From contig CAIUOU010000014.1 of assembly GCA_903900845.1 (NCBI GenBank), positions 62,001 through 126,000 of the forward strand: DNA of 64,000 bases, written 5' to 3'. The notes below the pieces were generated by a model that saw only the letters and a list, made by a program, of their open reading frames with translations, did no database searches and had not been told where the DNA came from. The translations under genes were made by a program, and so were the position numbers. Shown here one piece after another: positions 54,598 through 62,789 of the stretch (positions are counted from its first letter, which is position 1; each line of letters begins with the position of its first letter). The DNA is from an uncultured Opitutia bacterium (GTDB lineage Bacteria; Verrucomicrobiota; Verrucomicrobiia; Opitutales; Opitutaceae).

Positions 54598-55374
54598 TCA
54601 GGCGGCGTTGTGCGCGATAAGTTTGGCGGCAGCCTCGGCTTCCTTGAGCCGGCGGGTCTCATGCTCGGCGATGGAGCGGTTGGAAACAAGCTCGTCGCGC
54701 ACCACCACACCATCGCGGAGGATGAGGTTGCGCTTGCAGAAGCTAGCGATGTCCAGCTCGTGCGTGACCATCACGATGGTGATACCCTGCTCGTTGAGTT
54801 TCTGGAACACGCCCATCACCTCCACGGAGGTGCGGGAGTCGAGGTTGCCGGTGGGCTCGTCGGCGAGGAGCACCTGCGGCTCGTTGACGAGGCCGCGGGC
54901 GATGGCGACGCGCTGCTGCTGGCCGCCGGAGAGTTGGTTCGGGAAGTGATCGTAGCGGTTGGCAAGGCCGACGATTTCAAGACAGTGCATGGCGCGCTCC
55001 CGGATCTCGCGGGCGGAGTGCTTGCGGTGACGGCCGTAGAGCATGGGCAACTCAACATTCTCGAGCGCGGTGGTACGGGCGAGGAGGTTGAAGCCCTGGA
55101 AGACGAAACCGAGCTTCTGATTGCGCAGGTCGGCGAGCTCGTTGCGGCCCAGTTCGGCGATGTTGATGCCGTCGAGCAGGTAGGTCCCGCGGCTGGGTCG
55201 ATCGAGGCACCCCAGCACGTTCATCAGCGTGGATTTGCCAGAGCCGCTCGCCCCCATCAGGGCGACCATTTCGCCGCGATGGATATCGAGCGATACCCCG
55301 CGCACGGCGTGCACGGGAATCTCGCCGGAGTCGTATATCTTGTGGATGTCCGTGATCTGGACAACGGGAGCCAT
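54598..55374 (-). CDS. MacB/LolD-type ABC transporter ATPase
   Basis: 258 aa. Walker A GASGSGKST (41-49), signature LSGGQQQRVAIARGL, Walker B VLLADEPTGNLDS and the His switch TIVMVTHELDIA are all intact. The N-terminal VQITDIHKIYDSGEIPVHAV and spacing fit the LolD/MacB subfamily, which powers mechanotransmission by non-transporting permeases. It sits between adaptor and permease genes. Confidence 0.93.
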   Translation of the reverse strand: MAPVVQITDIHKIYDSGEIPVHAVRGVSLDIHRGEMVALMGASGSGKSTLMNVLGCLDRPSRGTYLLDGINIAELGRNELADLRNQKLGFVFQGFNLLARTTALENVELPMLYGRHRKHSAREIRERAMHCLEIVGLANRYDHFPNQLSGGQQQRVAIARGLVNEPQVLLADEPTGNLDSRTSVEVMGVFQKLNEQGITIVMVTHELDIASFCKRNLILRDGVVVRDELVSNRSIAEHETRRLKEAEAAAKLIAHNAA

Positions 55375-55397
55375 GGGAGCGCGGCGGGGTTGGCGGA

Positions 55398-56933
55398 TCA
55401 GCGGGAACCGCGCATGCCGCTGCTGCTGGGAGGGCCTCCGCGGCTCCCGGAGAACGGATTCTGCATCCCGCCCTGCGGGGCGGCCGCGGCGGTCGCCCCT
55501 GGGATGGTAATGTTGGTGAGCACCGTGTCGCCTTCCGTCAGCCCGCCAAGCACCTCGGTGAAGAAGCCGTCGGAGATGCCCAAGCGCACTTGGACGGCTT
55601 CCAGCTTCTTCTCCTCGGCCTCGGGATTGACGATCTTGTAGAGGGTGCGGGAAACAACGGTGTTGTTGAAGCCGCGGTCTCCGCCCGGAGGTCCGCCCGG
55701 GCCGCCTCCGCCGAAGCTTCGGCTGCTGCCGCCGCGGTCACCCCCGCCGCTCTCACTGCGTTTGCGCCCACCCGGCATGGCCAGGGAGGCGGCGACGAGA
55801 TCGGGGTCCATGCCTTTGTCCTTGGCGAGGGCCTTGGCCTTCTCGATCTGTTCCGCGGTCGGCGGCGATCCGCGTTCGAAGCCCACGGTGCGCATGATCT
55901 CGAACACTGCCCGGCGGCGCTCGTCATCAGTCATGGCGGAGGCTCCGCCCTTAGCGTCGGCCTTGCCACCCTTGGCGGCGATCTCGGGGCTCTTGGGCAG
56001 CAACTCCTGCGGTACACGCACGCGCAGCGCGCCATTGCCGACCCGCAGAACGCCCGGCCTCTGGGTGACGATGATCGAGACGTTCGCCGTCATGCCGGGC
56101 TTCAATTTCATGTCGTCGTTGCCCACGTCGATGATCGTGGCGTAGGAGACGACGCTCTGGTTGGAGCTGGCGGCGTTGCGGACCATGCGGACTTTGCCGG
56201 CGAAAGTGCGGTTGGGGAAGGCATCGACGGTGAACTTCACCTCCTGGCCCGGGGCGATGCTTCCCACATCCGCCTCGGCGACGGCGGCGTTGATCTGCAT
56301 CTTGGTGAGGTCGTTCACGAGGGTGAACAGCACCGGTGCGTTCATGTTGGCGTTCACCGTACGGCCCTTGTCGGTCTTGCGGTCCAGCACCATGCCGTCG
56401 ATCGGAGCGGTGATCGTGCAGCGCGAAAGGTCGAGCTTGGCGTTCTCGACCGAAGCCGTGCGCGTAAGGAGGGTCGCGTTGGACTGGGCGAGCTGGGCTT
56501 CGGCGTTGTCGAGTTCCTGCTGGGAAACGAGCTTCTTGGCCGACAGCTCCCGGGTGCGCTCCACATTGAGCGATAGCAGACGGTTGTTGGCCTTCGCCGA
56601 CTCAAGGTCGGCCTCGGCTTGCCGGAGGCGCTGCGTCGGGGTCGCCTCGTCGATGAGCGCGAGGATGTCGCCGGCTTTGACGACCGAGTTGAAGTCGACG
56701 CGCACCTCCTTGATCTGGCCCGAAACCTGGGCGCCGATGTCGACCACCACAACCGGCTGGAGATCGCCGGTGGCAGTCACCACCTGGGTGATGTCACCCC
56801 GGCCGATCTTCAGGGACTGGAACTCGGGCTTCTTCTCGGCCCCGCGACTGAAGTAGTACCAGGCACCACCGCCGCCGGCGGCGAGGAAGATCGCGAGGAA
56901 GATTAGACCACCGTAGCTCTTGGACTTGGGCAT
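55398..56933 (-). CDS. MacA-like periplasmic adaptor with an inserted helical/Gly-rich segment
   Basis: 511 aa, about 120 longer than usual. An N-terminal anchor (LIFLAIFLAAGGGGAWYYFS), a biotinyl-lipoyl half (GDLQPVVVVDIGAQVSGQIK), an alpha-hairpin (about 100-165, SAKKLVSQQELDNAEAQLAQ), a second lipoyl half (TITAPIDGMVLDRKTD) and a beta-barrel (EVKFTVDAFPNRTFAGKV) are in order. From about 320 to 425 an insert holds a Lys/Glu helical module (TDDERRRAVFEIMRTVG, KAKALAKDKGMDPDLVAASL) and a Gly/Arg/Ser stretch. The membrane-proximal domain then resumes (RTLYKIVNPEAEEKKLEAVQ). It lies 23 bp before the ATPase. Confidence 0.85.
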   Translation of the reverse strand: MPKSKSYGGLIFLAIFLAAGGGGAWYYFSRGAEKKPEFQSLKIGRGDITQVVTATGDLQPVVVVDIGAQVSGQIKEVRVDFNSVVKAGDILALIDEATPTQRLRQAEADLESAKANNRLLSLNVERTRELSAKKLVSQQELDNAEAQLAQSNATLLTRTASVENAKLDLSRCTITAPIDGMVLDRKTDKGRTVNANMNAPVLFTLVNDLTKMQINAAVAEADVGSIAPGQEVKFTVDAFPNRTFAGKVRMVRNAASSNQSVVSYATIIDVGNDDMKLKPGMTANVSIIVTQRPGVLRVGNGALRVRVPQELLPKSPEIAAKGGKADAKGGASAMTDDERRRAVFEIMRTVGFERGSPPTAEQIEKAKALAKDKGMDPDLVAASLAMPGGRKRSESGGGDRGGSSRSFGGGGPGGPPGGDRGFNNTVVSRTLYKIVNPEAEEKKLEAVQVRLGISDGFFTEVLGGLTEGDTVLTNITIPGATAAAAPQGGMQNPFSGSRGGPPSSSGMRGSR

Positions 56934-57055
56934 GACTGTAGGAGGATGTTGTCGGCTGTATGCCGGCGGGGTTCGGTCAACGAATCGGCTAGGTGGCCGG
57001 TTCGTGCAACAAAACATTCGCGCGGTGACGCCATGACGCGCCGCGCGGGAAAACG

Positions 57056-58099
57056 TCACGCCTTTCGTGAATTCAGCGCCGTTTGGCGTGTGGTGGCCGC
57101 TTTAAGGCCGGGGATTGCTCCGTAGACCGCCGCAAGCCGGCTGGCGGTCGCCGCCACGCGCCGACGGAGTTCCGCCGGTTGCACGACCTCGGCTTCCGCT
57201 CCCCAGCCGAGCACCCAGCCCTCGACCTCGGCGAGGGCACCCAAGCGCAGGGTGATCTCCAGTCCGCCGTCCGGCAGATCCCGCCGGATCTGCGATTCGT
57301 GCCACTCCCGCTCGCGCACCCGGTCGGCGACCGTTGCGGTGAAGCGGATCACCACCGTGAAGTCGCCCGGTCCTCCCAGTACCCCGAGGGCGTTGGCGAA
57401 AAACGCCTCCGGCGAAAAGTCCTCCGGACGCACGAAACGGGCCTCGGTGAGCTCCGCGGCGTTGATGCGGGGCAGGGCGAAGGTGCGGAGCGCCGCGCGG
57501 CTGGTGTCGAAGGCGATCAGGTACCAGAGGTTCTCCCGGTGCGCGAGGTGGTAGGGCCGGACCTTCCGGCGCTCTTCCCGGCGCGACCCCGGCTTGCGGT
57601 ACTCGAACTCCACCTCCAGCTGGCGCAGAACCGCCGTGCTGAGCGTGTTGAACACCGCGAGATCGGCCCGGCCGAGCCCGGTGTTGCGGAAGGACACCGA
57701 CCGCAGCTCGTCGGCCGGGGAAAACGTGATGCGGTCGCGCAGTCCGCCGGCTAGTTTCTCGAAGGAAGCCTCCAGCTGGCGATGGAAGGGTGTCCCTCGG
57801 TATTGCTCCAGCGCCTTGCGCGCCACCAGCAGCGCGAGCAGTTCGCCCTCGGTGACCTGCACCGTGGGAAACGCGGAGACCGGGTGCGTGTAACGGTACG
57901 CGTTGATCCGGGAGTCGAACTCGATCGGCAGGTCAAGCCGGTCGCGCATGAACGCCACGTCGCGGACGATTGTCTTGCGCGAAACCTCGAGACGCTCCGC
58001 GAGCTTCGTGCAATTGGTGAAGGCGCCGCGGCGCAGCTCCTCGTGGATGCGCAGCATGCGCTCGATCGGCGGGCGGGAGAGACGGGCGTTGGTGGTCAT
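57056..58099 (-). CDS. WYL-domain transcriptional regulator
   Basis: 347 aa. An N-terminal DeoR-like helix-turn-helix (LRRGAFTNCTKLAERLEVSR, KTIVRDVAFMRDRLDLPIEF) is followed by a WYL domain (RPYHLAHRENLWYLIAFDTS) and a WCX tail. Such regulators bind nucleotide or small ligands and often control stress or efflux genes. The ATG at 58,099 is preferred to a TTG at 58,108. The adaptor gene begins 122 bp after the stop, and a perfect palindrome lies 29 bp upstream of this start, between it and the divergent orphan gene. Confidence 0.88.
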   Translation of the reverse strand: MTTNARLSRPPIERMLRIHEELRRGAFTNCTKLAERLEVSRKTIVRDVAFMRDRLDLPIEFDSRINAYRYTHPVSAFPTVQVTEGELLALLVARKALEQYRGTPFHRQLEASFEKLAGGLRDRITFSPADELRSVSFRNTGLGRADLAVFNTLSTAVLRQLEVEFEYRKPGSRREERRKVRPYHLAHRENLWYLIAFDTSRAALRTFALPRINAAELTEARFVRPEDFSPEAFFANALGVLGGPGDFTVVIRFTATVADRVREREWHESQIRRDLPDGGLEITLRLGALAEVEGWVLGWGAEAEVVQPAELRRRVAATASRLAAVYGAIPGLKAATTRQTALNSRKA

Positions 58100-58127
58100 C
58101 AGCGGCAAAAGAGACGCTTTTCAAGGC

Positions 58128-58146
58128 TGGGACAAGTAATGTCCCA
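58128..58146. promoter_or_regulatory. Perfect palindrome between the WYL regulator and the orphan gene
   Basis: TGGGACA (58,128-58,134) is an exact inverted copy of TGTCCCA (58,140-58,146) around AGTAA. This 19-bp site sits in the 69-bp divergent intergenic region, 22 bp before the plus-strand ATG and 29 bp before the regulator ATG. It is a good candidate operator for the WYL regulator, though no binding evidence exists. Confidence 0.5.
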
Positions 58147-58168
58147 CCCGGAGTGGTAACTTTTCGAA

Positions 58169-58789
58169 ATGAAATCCCGCATCACCCCCGCTTCCGCCCC
58201 CGAGCTGTCCTGGGTTCATGACGGCGCCCGCTGGCGCGTCACGGCCTGGCCCGAGGCGACGTTTCTCGTCGAGACCGCCCCGGGGTGCTGGAGTCCCGGC
58301 GTTCCCGGCGAGTCGGCGCTGGCGTCCGCCGCGCTCGGGGTGAACCCGGCCCGCTGGCGGCGCTACCTGGAGTTCGTGCCTTCCGAGGTCGGCGCTTTTC
58401 TCGGCCGCTTCGCCTTCAGTCGGATGTCGGCCTTGTTCGCCCTGACACGCTGCCCGGAGCTTTCCGGCGAGCTCCTGCGCACGCCCGCGCTGGTCGCCTT
58501 TCTGATCGCTCATCGCGGCCTGCGTGGCGGCGAGACCGAGGCATGGGGCGAGATCTCCGCGGTCTCTGAGCGCGACGGGACCTTCGGGCTCCTGCAATGG
58601 CTGGGGCTTCCGGCCTCCCGGCAGACGCTCGAGGTCTTGCGCCGCGTCGCGGATCCGGACTTGCCACGGCGTCTCCTGGAGCCTCTCCGCTCCGCCCTGT
58701 GGGACCCCGAGGTCATCTGGTCGCTCGGACGCGGAGGGGTCGTCTCCGACGAGCAGCTGGCCCGCGCCTGCCACGCCCTCGCGGCGTGA
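58169..58789 (+). CDS. Hypothetical protein divergent from the WYL regulator
   Basis: 206 aa, no family recognised. It has no signal or membrane helix and is Leu/Ala/Arg-rich and mostly helical (VGAFLGRFAFSRMSALFALT, SGELLRTPALVAFLIAHRGL, LQWLGLPASRQTLEVLRRVA). The opening ELSWVHDGARWRVTAWPEAT is beta-like. It shares the intergenic palindrome with the WYL regulator, so it may be a target of that protein. Codon pattern and length support a true gene. Confidence 0.7.
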   Translation: MKSRITPASAPELSWVHDGARWRVTAWPEATFLVETAPGCWSPGVPGESALASAALGVNPARWRRYLEFVPSEVGAFLGRFAFSRMSALFALTRCPELSGELLRTPALVAFLIAHRGLRGGETEAWGEISAVSERDGTFGLLQWLGLPASRQTLEVLRRVADPDLPRRLLEPLRSALWDPEVIWSLGRGGVVSDEQLARACHALAA

Positions 58790-58805
58790 GACGGCCGACG
58801 CTGCG

Positions 58806-59546
58806 TCACATGCCTTTCTTCACAAAAGCGATGTCGCTCGCGTTGTCCTTCAGACGGATCGTCTTCTGCCCCTGGGTGTCCTTGCCGACGTAGTCGATGC
58901 TCGCGGCCACGAGGATCGGCAGGTGTTTGCGGACATCGCGGCTCTCTCCTTCGCTCGTCACGTCGACGGTCCAGATCTCCTGCGCCGGCCGGCCCTCGAC
59001 CGCCTCCTTGTTCTCACGGGCGGACATCTTGAGGTATTTTTCGTAGACCGTGACGGTCACCATGTACTCCCGGAAGCCCGCGAATTGCGTGGTGGGAGGG
59101 TCTTGCACCGTGACCGTCTGATAGATCGGGCGGCCTTGGGAGTCGGTGCCCACCTGGATGCGCTCCACCCGCACTTGCCCGGGTACCGTGATGTAAACCG
59201 GTTCGGAGACCATCTCCTGTTTAACTTTCGGCGGACTTACCCCGTAGTCCACGTCCAGAATCATATCCGCCTTGGTGTTGGGCGGGGCCTCGTACATGCC
59301 GCGACCCGAGAGGGCGGTCTTCACGAAGCCCGCCGCTTCCTTGAAGCGCAGGGAGTCGTCGGCGACGAGCGGGTTCTTGTTCCTCACCTCGTAGGAAATG
59401 GCATCGGCGGCGCGCGGCTTGGCGATCGAGTCGACCTTTAATTCATGAGTCGTGACGCACCCTCCGAGCAGCAGTGCCGGCAGAACGATCGCCAGTCGCA
59501 GGCTGAAGCGGCGCTCAATTCGGAAGTCCAATTCTCCGGGGACCAT
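58806..59546 (-). CDS. Lipoprotein of unknown function
   Basis: 246 aa. The signal LRLAIVLPALLLGGC ends in a lipobox Cys. The mature part begins VTTHELKVDSIAKPRAADAI and has a beta-rich pattern (ISYEVRNKNPLVADDSLRFK, TKADMILDVDYGVSP, VTVTVYEKYLKMSARENKEA, ASIDYVGKDTQGQKTIRLK). It has no catalytic motifs and is probably an outer-membrane or periplasmic structural lipoprotein. The start at 59,546 is chosen from the signal. It lies 85 bp after the small membrane gene. Confidence 0.68.
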   Translation of the reverse strand: MVPGELDFRIERRFSLRLAIVLPALLLGGCVTTHELKVDSIAKPRAADAISYEVRNKNPLVADDSLRFKEAAGFVKTALSGRGMYEAPPNTKADMILDVDYGVSPPKVKQEMVSEPVYITVPGQVRVERIQVGTDSQGRPIYQTVTVQDPPTTQFAGFREYMVTVTVYEKYLKMSARENKEAVEGRPAQEIWTVDVTSEGESRDVRKHLPILVAASIDYVGKDTQGQKTIRLKDNASDIAFVKKGM

Positions 59547-59631
59547 GGTTTTTACGGATGGCCGAGACCCTAGCCGGAGTTTCCCGCGCCGCAACCGCGA
59601 CGGTGTCGCGATTGGAGCGGGGCGCCCGGCG

Positions 59632-59871
59632 TCACTTCCGGCGACTTTCGCGCTGGGCCCGCAGCACCACGCGAAACATCTGGATGCAAAGCCAGAAAAC
59701 GCCGGTCATGCAGGCCGAAGTGAGGCTGCTCCAAAGGAGAATCATCCGGCTGTCGTTCGACGGCACGTGCGGCGCGAGGACCGTGTACATGAAAGCGAAG
59801 AACGCGACGCAAAGGATCGCGTCCACCGCGAGCGAGACGGGCGTGACGTACTTCTTTTCCGGCTGGGACAT
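59632..59871 (-). CDS. Small two-helix membrane protein
   Basis: 79 aa. Two hydrophobic helices (VSLAVDAILCVAFFAFMYTV and TGVFWLCIQMFRVVLRA) with a short polar loop (HVPSNDSRM) between and basic ends. No family is recognised. It lies between the Xaa-Pro peptidase and the lipoprotein on the same strand. Confidence 0.6.
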   Translation of the reverse strand: MSQPEKKYVTPVSLAVDAILCVAFFAFMYTVLAPHVPSNDSRMILLWSSLTSACMTGVFWLCIQMFRVVLRAQRESRRK

Positions 59872-59925
59872 GTGGTCGAAAAAAGATGCAGCCTCCGCGG
59901 CTTGTCCACGGAATTCTCCGCCGGC

Positions 59926-61191
59926 CTAAGGCAGGTCCCGCGGGATCATCCTCGTGAGCACCTCGGGTGCGCCGGTCGTGACGAGAATATCGTCCTCGAT
60001 TCGCACCCCGCCGAGGTCGAGATGGCGGTCCACGAGGGGCCAGTTCACGTCAGTGGCGTACTGCGCGCGCCGCGCGGGGTCCTGCAGGAGTGGCGGGATG
60101 AAATAAAGGCCAGGCTCTACCGTCACGACCATGCCGGGCGCTAGCGGCAGATCCATGCGTAGGGAGCGCAGGCTCGGGCGAGGGTCCTTGGCGCGACCCA
60201 GGGCGCGGCCGCTGGCATCGCGCACGCCGAGTCCGAGCATGTGCCCGACCCCATGAGGGAAAAAGAGGGCATGGGCATCGCGTTCCACGAGTTCCGTCGG
60301 ATTACCGCGCATCACGTTCATCGCGACCAGCCCCTCCGCGAGATCCACGGCCGCGGCGAGGTGGATGGCCTTCCATTCCGCTCCTGGCACACAGCGTGCG
60401 ATGGCCCGGTCCAGCGTGCGGACCACCGCTTGGTGCAGGTCGCGTTGGAAACCCGTGGGGTGGCCCGCGACGTGGGTACGGGTGACATCCGCGACGTAGC
60501 GATCCACCTCGGCGCCCGCGTCCACGAGCACGAAGTCGCCTTCGCGGATCTCACGTCGGGACGGTGCGAAATGCAGCACGGCGGAATTGGAACCGGCCCC
60601 CACGATCGTCCCGTAGCCCGTGCGATTTCCCCCGTGACGGAAAAACTCGGCCTCCAGTTCAATTTGGATCTGCCGTTCGGTCACACCCGCCCGGATCAGT
60701 CCGGAAACCAAAGCGTGGCCTGCGGCCGTGGCGTCAACGGCGCGGCGGATGAGCGAGAGCTCGTGGCCATCCTTCGCGCGGCGTAGCTCGGTAAAGATCT
60801 CCCGCGCCGTCTCGGTGCCCGCGGTCGGGGAAGCCGTGCCCAGCGTCACGACGGGACGATCCCGGCGCGCCTCCAGCCAGGCCGGCAAGGCCTCGATCGA
60901 ATCCCCGGCGCTCGGCCGTCTTCCCTCCCAGACGCTTTCCGCCTCAGTCACGGGCGGAACAAAAGTGCGCCAGCCGGCGGAGGCTTCGCGCGGATCGAAG
61001 GCCACGACGCCGCCCGCGCATTCCTCTCCGGCTGCGTAAATATATTCCGCGTGTGCGCGGTACGGATACGTCTGGTCGCTGCCCTCGGGTAGAGGCACGG
61101 GAGCTCCGGCATGGATCAGCAGGAGGGCGTCGCCGAGGGGAAGTCCGGCGGCGAGGCGTCTGCGGCGCTGATGGAGGAGTTCAGGAGGCAT
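59926..61191 (-). CDS. pepP: M24-family Xaa-Pro aminopeptidase
   Basis: 421 aa. It releases N-terminal residues followed by proline in the cytoplasm. The pita-bread metal ligands are visible: LVDAGAEVDRYVADVTRTH (two Asp), PHGVGHMLGLGVRD (His), VTVEPGLYFIP (Glu) and GGVRIEDDILVT (Glu). The N-terminal domain starts LLHQRRRRLAAGLPLGDALL. It is divergent from the sulfatase pair (105 bp). Confidence 0.92.
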   Translation of the reverse strand: MPPELLHQRRRRLAAGLPLGDALLLIHAGAPVPLPEGSDQTYPYRAHAEYIYAAGEECAGGVVAFDPREASAGWRTFVPPVTEAESVWEGRRPSAGDSIEALPAWLEARRDRPVVTLGTASPTAGTETAREIFTELRRAKDGHELSLIRRAVDATAAGHALVSGLIRAGVTERQIQIELEAEFFRHGGNRTGYGTIVGAGSNSAVLHFAPSRREIREGDFVLVDAGAEVDRYVADVTRTHVAGHPTGFQRDLHQAVVRTLDRAIARCVPGAEWKAIHLAAAVDLAEGLVAMNVMRGNPTELVERDAHALFFPHGVGHMLGLGVRDASGRALGRAKDPRPSLRSLRMDLPLAPGMVVTVEPGLYFIPPLLQDPARRAQYATDVNWPLVDRHLDLGGVRIEDDILVTTGAPEVLTRMIPRDLP

Positions 61192-61295
61192 GGCGTGCGG
61201 CCGACGCTGGAAGCTTCCCGGGGACGCGCAAGCGCCCCGTGCCCGGCGAACGATCTTGCGCGGCCTGCGGCGCGGGGCTCGTCTGGACTGGCCCC

Positions 61296-62789
61296 ATGCC
61301 CGTTCCGCTTTGGCTTCGCATCCTGGTTTTCGCCGTGCTCCTGCCCGCCTCGTTTTTCGCCGCCGGCGTCGCGCGGCCCAACGTCCTGTTCATCATGGCT
61401 GATGATTACCGGCCGGAACTGGCCGCGTACGGCTCGCCGGCGCTCACGCCGAACCTCGATCGCCTCGCGCGGCGCGCGGTGCGCTTCGATCGCGCCTATT
61501 GCCAGCAGGCGGTCTGCAACCCGTCGCGGTCCTCCATGCTCACCGGTCTACGGCCCGACACGCTCGGGCTCTGGAACAACGGTACCCACTTCCGTGAACT
61601 GCGGCCCGACGCGGTCACGCTGCCCCAGCACTTCAAGGCGAACGGCTACGTCACCCGCTGCGTGGGAAAAATCTTCCACAACTGGCATACCAAGGAAAAA
61701 GGCGACGCCCGCTCTTGGAGCGCCCCCGAATTCCTGCATTACGCCTCCCACGGCCACGACGCCCCGCAGGTCGCCGGCCCGCTGCCACCCAACCTGGCTT
61801 CCGGCGGGGGCCGGCTTTATACCGACGTGCCGCTCACGGAATGCCGCGACGTGCCCGACGAGGCGTACTACGACGGCCGGGTCGCGGCCGAGGCGGTGCG
61901 AGTGCTGGGCGCAATCAACGATCAGCCCTTCTTCCTGGCCGTGGGTTTCTGGAAGCCCCATGCGCCGTTCAACGCGCCGAAGCGCTACTGGGACCTTTAC
62001 GACCGCGCCCGCCTGCCGGCGCTCGACCCGCGTCGTCCCGCGGGTGCGCCGGAAATCGCGTTTCACGACAGCCGCGAGGTGCTCGGTCTGCCCGGGCCCG
62101 GCCGCATCGCGCCCACGCCGGTGCTCGTGGCCGAGATGCGACACGGCTACTTCGCCAACATTTCCTACCTCGACGCTCAGCTGGGCAAAGTGCTCGACGC
62201 GCTGGACCGGGGAGGGCGGGCGAGTGACACGATCGTCGTGTTCGTCGGCGACCACGGATATCATCTCGGCGAGCACGGCCTTTGGGGCAAAACCTCGACC
62301 TTCGAGCTGGATGCCCGCGTGCCACTGCTCTTCGCCGCACCGGGGGTTGGTGCTGCCGGACGCGAAACCGCCGCGTTGGCGGAATTGATCGATCTGTTTC
62401 CGACGCTCTCCGACCTTTGTGGTTTGCCCAAGGTGCCGGGTCTTGAGGGCACGAGCCTCGTTCCCGTGCTGCGCGACCCCACGCATCCGGTCAAGCCGGC
62501 CGCCTACACGCAGCACCCGCGGCCGTCCTACTACGACCGGGAGCCGGAGAAGGTACCGCGCGCGATGGGTTACTCGGTCAGGACCGCCGCGGTGCGCTAC
62601 ACCGAGTGGCGCGACTGGAGGACGGGTGCGACGATCGCGCGGGAGCTATACGAGGAGGCGGATGCCCCCGCCGAGATCCGCAGCCTTCCCGATGAGGCGA
62701 GGTTGGCCGGCGCGCAGGCGGAAGCTGAACGTCTGCTCTCCGGACTTTTTCCACGCACCGCGCGGCCCGCCGCGAAGACTACTCCATGA
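61296..62789 (+). CDS. Secreted sulfatase (iduronate-2-sulfatase-like)
   Basis: 497 aa with signal peptide (WLRILVFAVLLPASFFAAGV). The formylglycine motif is CNPSRSSMLTG with C74, so a Cys-type maturing enzyme is needed; none is in the window. Metal ligands are in PNVLFIMADDYRPEL (Asp pair) and VFVGDHGYHLGEHGLWGK. The AYCQQAVCNPSRSSM and GFWKPHAPFNAPKRYWDLY blocks resemble iduronate-2-sulfatase-type enzymes acting on sulfated glycans. The next sulfatase overlaps its stop by four bases. Confidence 0.92.
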   Translation: MPVPLWLRILVFAVLLPASFFAAGVARPNVLFIMADDYRPELAAYGSPALTPNLDRLARRAVRFDRAYCQQAVCNPSRSSMLTGLRPDTLGLWNNGTHFRELRPDAVTLPQHFKANGYVTRCVGKIFHNWHTKEKGDARSWSAPEFLHYASHGHDAPQVAGPLPPNLASGGGRLYTDVPLTECRDVPDEAYYDGRVAAEAVRVLGAINDQPFFLAVGFWKPHAPFNAPKRYWDLYDRARLPALDPRRPAGAPEIAFHDSREVLGLPGPGRIAPTPVLVAEMRHGYFANISYLDAQLGKVLDALDRGGRASDTIVVFVGDHGYHLGEHGLWGKTSTFELDARVPLLFAAPGVGAAGRETAALAELIDLFPTLSDLCGLPKVPGLEGTSLVPVLRDPTHPVKPAAYTQHPRPSYYDREPEKVPRAMGYSVRTAAVRYTEWRDWRTGATIARELYEEADAPAEIRSLPDEARLAGAQAEAERLLSGLFPRTARPAAKTTP

